The notes under the pieces were generated by a model, which saw nothing but the letters and a program-made list of their open reading frames with translations, ran no database searches and was not told where the DNA came from. A stretch of DNA of 64,000 bases from Euglena gracilis (taxonomy: Eukaryota; Euglenida; Euglenophyceae; Euglenales), in contig CP154956.1 of the NCBI GenBank assembly GCA_039621445.1, forward strand, positions 31,130,667 to 31,194,666, read 5' to 3'. Each line of letters starts with the position of its first letter. The stretch's first letter is position 1. A program made the translations under genes and the position numbers. Positions 46,601 through 56,905 of this stretch are shown piece after piece.

Positions 46601-49600
46601 ATCCTCCTCGAACGTCGTTCGAGGTCGCTCAACATCCTCCTCCATAAATACATTCAACCGGTGCGGAACTTGTCACTGAAACTGACCCCCTTCTAACAAC
46701 CTCATAAATTCTCCCGTAAATTCTCTCATAAATAATTTTGAATAAAAATATGAATCAGTGCATTCCTGCGTAAGAAAACACATGGTTTTTTTTAGAAATG
46801 TGTGGAAAATTTCACCCTACAGGGTACCAGCTACCCCAAAGAGTCGCCCAACTAGGGTTAATACACATGGGGGGGCCCTCGCTCGGCGCCTTCGGCGCCT
46901 CGCTCGGGTCCCCCCATGTTTTTAACCCTAGTTGGGCGACTCTTTGGGTTCGCTGCGTACCCTGTAGAGGGAAACATAGCAACGATGAGCGGGATGGTTG
47001 CAACCATTGGGGATGCAATCTTAACCCTAACCCTATTCCTTCTAATAACCTCAGGAAATTCTCCCGGTAAAACGCGTGGAAAATTTCCCTGTAGAGACCA
47101 CAAAGAGTCGGCCAACTAGGGTTAATACACATCGGGGGATCCTCGCTCTTTGCTTTCTTCCAAATTGTGCCAGTGAAAGACAAAAAAAAACAAAGAAGCA
47201 GAATCAAGAACAATGAAGCATGATAACAAACTCCAAAAAAAAGACTTGCAACTGATACCTGAATGCATGTACAAAGGAGGAGGATCGTTCGAGGTCGTTC
47301 GAGGAGGATCAATATCCTCCTCGAATGTTGTTCGAGGTCGTTCGAGGAGGATCAATATCCTCCTCGAACGTTGCTCGAGGTCGTTCGAGGAGGATCAATA
47401 TCCTCCTCGAACGTCGTTCGAGGTCGCTCAACATCCTCCTCCATAAATACATTCAACCGGTGCGGAACTTGTCACTGAAACTGACCCCCTTCTAACAACC
47501 TCATAAATTCTCCCGTAAATTCTCTCATAAATAATTTTGAATAAAAATATGAATCAGTGCATTCCTGCGTAAGAAAACACATGGTTTTTTTATAAATGTG
47601 TGGAAAATTTCACCCTACAGGGTACCAGCTACCCCAAAGAGTCGCCCAACTAGGGTTAATACACATGGGGGGGCCCTCGCTCGGCGCCTTCGGCGCCTCG
47701 CTCGGGTCCCCCCATGTTTTTAACCCTAGTTGGGCGACTCTTTGGGTTCGCTGTGTACCCTGTAGAGGGAAACATAGCAACGATGAGCGGGATGGTTGCA
47801 ACCATTGGGGATGCAATCTTAACCCTAACCCTATTCCTTCTAATAACCTCAGGAATTCTCCCGGTAAAACGCGTGGAAAATTTCCCTGTAGAGACCACAA
47901 AGAGTCGGCCAACTAGGGTTAATACACATCGGGGGATCCTCGCTCTTTGCTTTCTTCCAAATTGTGCCAGTGAAAGACAAAAAAAAACAAAGAAGCAGAA
48001 TCAAGAACAATGAAGCATGATAACAAACTCCAAAAAAAAGACTTGCAACTGATACCTGAATGCATGTACAAAGGAGGAGGATCGTTCGAGGTCGTTCGAG
48101 GAGGATCAATATCCTCCTCGAATGTTGTTCGAGGTCGTTCGAGGAGGATCAATATCCTCCTCGAACGTTGCTCGAGGTCGTTCGAGGAGGATCAATATCC
48201 TCCTCGAACGTCGTTCGAGGTCGCTCAACATCCTCCTCCATAAATACATTCAACCGGTGCGGAACTTGTCACTGAAACTGACCCCCTTCTAACAACCTCA
48301 TAAATTCTCCCGTAAATTCTCTCATAAATAATTTTGAATAAAAATATTTATGAATCAGTGCATTCCTGCGTAAGAAAACACATGGTTTTTTTTTTAGAAA
48401 TGTGTGGAAAATTTCACCCTACAGGGTACCAGCTACCCCAAAGAGTCGCCCAACTAGGGTTAATACACATGGGGGGGCCCTCGCTCGGCGCCTTCGGCGC
48501 CTCGCTCGCGTCCCCCCATGTTTTTAACCCTAGTTGGGCGACTCTTTGGGTTCGCTGTGTACCCTGTAGAGGGAAACATAGCAACGATGAGCGGGATGGT
48601 TGCAACCATTGGGGATGCAATCTTAACCCTAACCCTATTCCTTCTAATAACCTCAGGAATTCTCCTGGTAAAACGCGTGGAAAATTTCCCTGTAGAGACC
48701 ACAAAGAGTCGGCCAACTAGGGTTAATACACATCGGGGGATCCTCGCTCTTTGCTTTCTTCCAAATTGTGCCAGTGAAAGACAAAAAAAACAAAGAAACA
48801 GAATCAAGAACAATGAAGCATGATAACTTGCAACTGATACCTGAATGCATGTACAAAGGAGGAGGATCGTTCGAGGTCGTTCGAGGAGGATCAATATCCT
48901 CCTCGAATGTCGTTCGAGGTCGTTCGAGGAGGATCAATATCCTCCTCGAACGTTGTTCGAGGTCGTTCGAGGAGGATCAATATCCTCCTCGAATGTCGTT
49001 CGAGGTCGTTCGAGGAGGATTTTAAGCCCCACCCTCGAACGGGGGGGGGGGCTCAAAAACGTTCGAGGAGGTTCGAGCTCGAACGTTCGAGCTCGAACCT
49101 CCTCCTACGGAAACCCCCCCGGGGGGGCGGGGTCAAAAAGCATCTGGGGGCCTGATGAAGCAGTTTTTGGTCAACCTTGAAAATTATGCGGGATTATGAG
49201 GTCAATTTTTCCACTTCCCTATAATGCCAATTATAATTTCTACGGAGAAAAGAAGCAAAAAAAAAATGAAAAGAAAGCACTGCTTTAAGTGCTTTCTGGA
49301 GTTTGTCGTTTTGAGATTCTCCCAAAAAGCAGATTATGCGGGATCAAGCGGGATGATGCGGGATTATGCAGTTCGAATTTTCCCCCTGGAAGAAGACGCA
49401 TTGAGAAGAAAACCCCCAAAACCAATTTCCACCATTGTTCACCTTGGAAATTACAGGGTGTTCAGAAATTCTTCTGGCTTGTCTCAAATTTGAACTCCTC
49501 AACCTCCCCTCCCCCCTGGGGAGGGGCCCTGCCTGGGAGGCATCCCAAAGTGAAACGAAGCCCGGTTGGCAAACCGCGCCGCCTGCACTGCGTCGCGCGT

Positions 49601-52600
49601 CTCCTGCCAGCGGATCAGGAAGGCGGCGGCGAACACGTCCCCCGCCCCCGTGGGGTCCACTGCAGGCTGGCCGGGGCGGGCCCCGGCCCTTCGGCCGAGG
49701 CCGTTGTTGAGGCGATGATGCACTGGGAATGTCAGCGTCACTCATACGCTCATTACCCCGCCCGCCGAAAATTCTCGGGGGGCTTTCTCCCCGGCTTGCA
49801 AGCCTTTCCCGAGGAAATTGGTTTCTCGGAAAAATCCGGTTGGGACCCCTCAAGGGGTCTCCAGCGTCGGGCCTCCCAGCTGCGGGTGGCATGAACCCTA
49901 TCCAATGACAATCTGACCCTTATGGATTACCAGTGGACTCCCCTCAGCAGGGATGGATGGGAAGCCTTGAGGGGGGGGGGGGGTCGGACCCCCCCTCCCG
50001 ACACGGAGGGGGGGGGGGGGGGGCGGCTCCCCCCCTTCTACCTCGGAACTGAGGGGGGGGGGGCGAAATTTTTCGATTTCATGGGGCCGGAAATCGGGTC
50101 GGAATCGGTCAAAAAACCCTGATTTTTCTTTGAAAATCGATCCAAAAATGCTCATTTTTTGAATTTTTTTGAACATGTTTTTGGGGGAAAACACCAACAC
50201 ATCAAAAAAATGGGCAATATGGCCAAAAGTCAGCAAAAGCGGTGTTTTTTGCTCATTTTCCGGCGCTGTGCGCCGGAAGAAAAATTTCTGCTATTTTTGG
50301 CACCTGTCAAGGGGGGGGTGGGGGGTCCGGACCCTCCCTCCCAACATCTAGGGGGAGGGGGTGGTCCGGACCCCCCACCCCCTACCACCTACCTCAATAC
50401 CGAAGGGCTTCCCATCCATCCATGCCCCTCAGAGGGTCTGGAGAGGGTCCAAGGCAAAAGCCCACTGACCGAGATTGGGCTCGGTGCTGCCCCCCCCCCC
50501 CCCCCCCCGGGAACCGACCTTCCGCGGGCGCCGGGGCACCACCGCCGCCCCTGCCAGGTCTCAACGGCCGGGCGAGGGGGGACGTGGATCCGTTCGACGT
50601 GTACGGCGGAGTGCCCCGGGGCATGCCGGGGCATGGGAGGCGGAGCAACACCGGCAGTGGTGCGCGTGCACGCGTCGATGCCCCCTTTCCTCCTTCATGC
50701 CCACGAGAGGAGAGGGGCGCCGTATGCCCCAACGTCATGCACGACGTCACGCGTACGATATGTCAGCATCCCTGGCCGCCAGCATCGGGTGTGTGAGGGC
50801 CTGGTCAGGGGGGGGGCAGGGTGGATGGGTCGGCCTGGTTGAGGGCCACTGAAGTTTTGTGTGGCTGCCCCTCCGCAGCGGTTTCTTTAGGACTGGGGGG
50901 GGGGTCGGCACCCAACCAGCCTCCTTCGCCAGGTCCCCAGCCTTCAAAGAAACCTCAGGCCCCTCCGACCCCCCAGTCGGAAAATGGTGCTGCCATCGCG
51001 GTACTCCGTCAGCACCACGAGGGGCACCAAAGGGAAGACCGGGTCGAGGCGGCTCAAACAGGGTTTTTTTTTAAAGACCGGGGGGAGGGGGGGTCCCCCA
51101 CCCACCCACCCCCTGGGAGCCCCACAAAAAAAATGGACAAAAATCGCGAAAAGTGCCAAAAATAGCACTTTCAAAAATTTTCGGCGCCTTCGGCGCCGAA
51201 AAAGTATATACCCCCCTCCGGGGGGACCCCCCCAGGGGGAGGGGAGCTCGGCCGGACCCACCCTACCCCTCCCCCCTGGGGGTCCACAACTAAAAAAAAC
51301 CCCTGGGCTCAAATCGCCGTCGAGGTCCTCCAGGGACAGGATGAGCATGGCCAAGTGGGGCAACACTGCTGCCGGCCCCTCTCTCCACCTGCGATGCACC
51401 TCTGGGGTAAGGGGGATGCAGGCAAACCCGTTCAACGCGAGGCAATCATATTTGAAAATGATGCTGCCACACAAACAATTTGGTCAGATACACATGTATT
51501 TACACAAAAAACACACACATGTGTATACGTGCGTCCATGAGCATATACATGTGTGGATGTTTTAAGAAAAGATCAACATAAACATGTGCACCATATATCC
51601 AAACATTGCACTGTTTCACATTATTACATCTTAGTGTGGATATTTTAGACAAATAGGGGATGTATGAACTGAAATTCCCTGGGGTTGGAGTTTGAAGGAT
51701 GGAAGAAACCAGATGAACATCATTGCAAGGTACAAACTCAATTTGAACAAACATGCAAACCCCAAAGGGTGTATCCTTTGTGAGTGTGCACAACTGTGCA
51801 AATGGACAATTTTTTTAAAAAAATGACAGGTGAGACTCAGCCTTAACCTCCAACCTTCAACGTTGTGAGAATTCAATGGTGCACATTTGCGCAAACGGTC
51901 GGTGTATGCAAATTCGCACACCAACCATTTGTGCAAATGTGTAAAAGGGCCACATGTTCAAGCCGAAATTGGGGTGTTTGTGAAATTGCCCAAAAAGCTG
52001 GCCTGGGTGGTTTGCACATCTGCGCAATCTGACCACATGTGCAAATTCACAAGCCTGCCATTTAGAGGGGGCAGATTGGAAATCCTCCAAATGCGAGATA
52101 TTTTGCAGAAATTAGATACAATTAAAAGACCAGCCCTTGGGACCGAATTTGGCATCGGCTGTTGAGCCAAAGAAACCCATTTTTGACACCTGAAAAAATC
52201 AAAACAAACATCAGTTCCAGGTATTTTCCATACAACTTCAATTTAAATGTGCCCTTCACCCCCAGTATATTAGGCCGAAAATGAGGCACCGTGGGAATGG
52301 ATGTGTCAGCCGATTTTAAAAGCTTGGTGTTCAAGGGGCCAAAAAATACAATACACTGACACGCTTCATTTGACCTTCTCAGACATGCCGCAAAGCACCT
52401 CCACTTTGTGAACGCTGCTCTCCTGCTGTTTCCACTCTTCTTTTGTCTCAGAAAACCCCGCTGTCAAGGCTTCAAAATGAAAGCAACATTTCCGTTGGTA
52501 TGCGCAATTCCACATCCACTGCTGGAATGGCGTAACTGCGTGCGCCAACCATCCAAAACCGCAATGTTTGTGAGGAGAGGTCCAGCACAGGAGTTGTGTT

Positions 52601-55600
52601 CCTGCTGCACGACCATTTGCGCAGTGGAGGCCACATACATCGTTTTTGCAGTTGTGCTGGTGTCGCAGAGCCTTGAACATCAATGGCGTAGTTGACTTGC
52701 CACCGAGCTCAACAGGCAACTTGTGGCAATCCTCCTGTGCTCTGTATCCCCCTCATCAAACCACCGCTGACAATCAATTTCTACGTTATTATTACTTTAT
52801 TTGTTGCATGTGAATTTCCACTCCTTACGTAACCAGCTCTTCATAATGTGCTGCAGGGCTGCAGAAAAAAGCAAATGGGTGGACCTGTCACCCCACCTCC
52901 AGAACACCACCTGGCACTGGCAGTTGCAATGGAGGAAATAGGGGGAGGTGAAGACCTCGGCTTTGTGCATTTTTGGTGAATTTCTCACTCGGGCGAGATA
53001 AATACCAGGGGTTTCACAACTCGGCGACAATTTTTTTTTTCATTCAGAGGGTCAAAAACACCAAATGTACCGTTCCCTTGGTGTCACCATCGGGAACTGT
53101 GAAAATCAAAAAAAAGGAGGGACGGCATGTCACAGCTCAAAAACGTGGATCCCAACTCTCTAAAATAAAATAAAAATTATTTTCTTCTTTTTGTGTCGGT
53201 GCAAAAAACTACACACACCAACACAAAAAAGCTTAGTGCGAGTGGCGCCGCCTCAGTAAATGGTTGAGAGGGACCCAATTTAGTTAGGGGTAAATGTATT
53301 TCAGTTTAACACCTGCTTGTTGGGTGAAGGTGCACGTATCACATTCAGGCTCATGGGTCAGTGCCAAGGGAGGAGGCCGATCTTCCCAGCAGACTCCCAC
53401 ACCTCGTGGTACACCCGACCGTCGTCGCGGAACCGTCGCATCCAACCCTGGGGCACCGCCGCCATCACGGTTTCGGGGCCGAAGGCACTCGCAAGGTCGC
53501 AGCAGGCAGTGCCCCCGATCACATCATCGCTTGCTGAAACCCAGAAACCCTTTCCACGCCGAAAAAAAGCATTCATTCGTTTAAACCAGATTCCCCCTGG
53601 GCAGGCTTCTTTTTAGATTTGGACGGGTAAATCACCTCTTAAGGCTCTAAGGGGTCTGAAAACTTCACTTCAAAACCCCCCAAAATCGCGCCATCTGCAG
53701 GCATGCATTTCCCAAATGGGGGGGTTTGGCTTCGCACCAGAACCCGGAACCACCCTCCCCTCCCCTGCAGGGAGTCTGCCTATTAAAAGAAATCTAGAAC
53801 AGGTGGCAATAACTCCATACTCTCAGACTGAAAGGGTCTAAATTAATGGATTTGGACGAAAATTTCTGGTGCCTTCAGCTCGCGGGTTGGTTAATTTTGT
53901 TGGCAGCCTTTATCTATCTATCTACTGCCCCCCCAGGGACAAGTAGTTAAATGAGGGTTTAATCATTGGACAGGTCCCCAATTCCCCTGTGTTTTTGTGC
54001 TCCCCACTGGAGATGTCCCACACAAATGCAGTAATACACCACTGGGACAGAAGTCTGACACCACATGGGATAGGGGTAGGATAGTTTCGGGACAGGGTTA
54101 GGGTTAGGGTTGGGGAGTAGGGTTAGGGTTTGGGATAGAGGCCAAGTTAGGCCTAAAATTTAGGCCGGACTTCGGCCCAACCCAAACCCAAATCCCCTTC
54201 GGAACGATAACCGTAACCAAGCCCTTCCCCGAAAAATAAATGGAAAACACCAGAAAAGTACCGTCGAAACCCATCACTTTGTGCTTAAGAAGATGGACCT
54301 CTCCCCTCATTTAACTACCCCCCCCCCCCCCGGGCCGAGGGGGCAGTAGTTAAACAACCAACCAGTCACCACTCCACCTTGGGGCGTACGCTCAGCAACG
54401 GTATGCTCTATACTTGGTTTGATCCCCAGCATTCATGCCTCCGACGCTCCAAGATATGATTGCGATCCGGGAAAAGGCAGATTTGAACATCTGTTCAAAC
54501 ACATGCACACACATTGCTACGCTCACAACCTAATCCCGAAGCAGAGGTGTCCCACCACCGCGGCGTATGGGGCTGTGCGGGAAAGCCTGGTGGGGGGTTG
54601 AACCCCCCACCACCCATGGGGGTTCGGAGCATACCATTGCTTAGCGACCCCCCTGGGGGAGGGAGCGGGGTCACTTTCCACTCTGAAAAAACCTCAGTCA
54701 CTTTTTCCCCAAAAACCAGTCAATCACTTTACCCCCCCCCCCGCTCCCCTTACCCCCCCCCCCCCCCCCCGGGGGGGATCGGCCACTCTCAAATGCGCTT
54801 ATGCTGGAAAGGCACTATGGTGACGCAAAGAGATTGGAGGTATGTTACGCCAACCAAAGGGCCCCCCCCGGGGGGGGGCCTTTGGTTGAATCAGGGGGTC
54901 AAATTTTTTTTGTGTTATTGATGGAATAGGGTTAGGGTTAAGAGTTAGGGTTAGGCCTAACTTATGGATTAGGGTTTGGTGCGCAAGTAAGGCCTGAAGT
55001 TAGGTCGAACTTGTGCACCTAACCCAATTCCTTCAATAACGCAAATTTTTTTCCGCCCCCTGATCCAACTGAAGGGCCCCCCGGGGGCCCTTCAGTTGGA
55101 GGCTGCCTTGTATTTATACATATATACATATACATATGCATGTACATATATATGCATATACATATAATATATATAATATATTATACACATATATGTATGT
55201 ATGTTATATATGTATGTATTTTTCAATCATTGTGAAGAGACAGAATGCCTGGGTGATAGAGCTTCGAATGCAGGCTTCTTTATGAGTCCCCCCCCGGGGG
55301 GGAGGGGGAGGGTCCCCCCCCACCCACCCCGGGTGGCGCGGGACCCCCCCCCCTGGGAGGGGGGGCAGGGACCCCCCCCAAAAGCGGGCCCGTTAAAGGC
55401 AATTTTCAAAAATTTTCGGCGCCTCCGGCGTGGGACCCCCCCTGGGGGGTCCGGCCCGGACCCACCCACCCACCCCCCCTCCCCCGGGGGGGGGGGTCTT
55501 CTGACTTAAAAAGAAGCCTGTTCAAGTGAGGAGCAGGCAATGAACATTCCCAAAAAAATCTCAAATATTTCCGGCGCCTTTGACGCCAGGCCAGCCACTT

Positions 55601-56849
55601 TTCATTTTCGGCCTATCCCCCCCTGTGGGGGGGGCTCTTGGCCAGAAAGCCAGTCAGTCACTGAAAAAACCAGTCAGTCACCCCCGGGGGGCTGGGGTGG
55701 GACAGGTGTTAAACAATGGTATGGTTCGGAGGTTCCTTGCACAGCCCAAGGAGGCGGGGCCAACAGAGAGCCGGGCGGGGGGGGGGGGAGTGAGCGGGGG
55801 CCACAGCCTGATTGTCGGCGACTTCGTTGGCGATGGGGCCCAACAGCACCGCCCGGGGGCAGCGCAGGGCAGCGGGGAGGTCCACAGCCTCGATGGCCCC
55901 CGCCGGGGTGGGGGGCGGGCCGCCGGCATGTGCACGTGTGTATGTGCATGTGAGTATGTGTGGGTGTGTCCTGCTGTGTGTCTGTGTGAGATCTCGAATG
56001 GCAACCAATGTCATGCACAAGAAACGCAGGATACATCCTCTGATCGCAGTGCACAAAAAAAATAATGCCCACTGTGAAAGGGCCCTGTGTGACTGCACCC
56101 CACTGATGCAAACCATACCACTCTGCCTGGGGATAGTTTTGCAATTGAAAAAACATTCAACAAAAAAGACAGCCAGCTCCGGAGGTCAGTGCCGGGGCGG
56201 CAGCGGCCCGGCCATAGCAGTACTGGGTGCGGCCAGCGGCGGTGTACACGTTGGCGTACGTGGTGGTGGTGGCGCTGGGGAGCGCCAAGACCTCGGCCAC
56301 CGCGCGCAGCTCTGCAAGGTCGACGTCAGGGCCAGCACGGGTTACCACCGTGGGGCGCCGACCGAGGCGGCAGGAGGGGCTGCCTGGGGGCCTCCGGGCA
56401 ACCCAGCCTCCAGCCTGGACTGACCCATAATGCACCTCCCCTCCCAGCGGTCCAGTCCAGCGGGGGGGAGGGGATGCAACACGGACCCTCAAAAAAAAAA
56501 AACGCGACACAAACAAAACGCAAAACAACGCAAATAAACACAAAATAGCGCAAAAAAAACACGCAAATTGCATGCAAATTCCTTCAGGAGATCCTCTGGA
56601 ATGTACGCTTTTCCACCGGAGAGGACTTAGAAAAGTTTTCAGCTCCCCGGGGAATTTTTTGTTCAATCCAAAAATGACAAAAATGGACCAAATTTTTGGT
56701 CTCAGGAGAAAATCGGGGCCAAAACGAGAATTTTTTCATAGTCAAAAAGCTCTTCCAGCAAAAATCCAAAAATCGCTGGGGAAAAAAACAAAAAAAAGGC
56801 ACACATTTTACCAAATCGAGAAATGCAAAAAACACCCCGCAAAAAACGC

Positions 56850-56905
<56 letters not shown>

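Larger units (their letters stand above)
54630..55723. mobile_element. CATACC-ended element, copy 2, with nested insertions
   Basis: Ends CATACCATTGCTTAGCGACC and AAACAATGGTATG, perfect 8-bp direct repeat GTTCGGAG at 54622-54629 and 55724-55731. Relative to copy 1 (33037) it is interrupted between about 54822 and 55530 by two further elements. Confidence 0.88.

Noticed and set aside
45831-49020. Conserved small proteins repeated four times
   Set aside because: The frames recur only because the 798-bp unit recurs; they run through hairpin arms and change length with single-base indels.
53602-53790. A further CAGGCT-type element (starts CAGGCTTCTTTTTAG)
   Set aside because: The right end does not match well and no direct repeats flank it.
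54090-54150. A chromosome end
   Set aside because: The TTAGGG tract is short, degenerate and enclosed by inverted element ends, with unique sequence on both sides.
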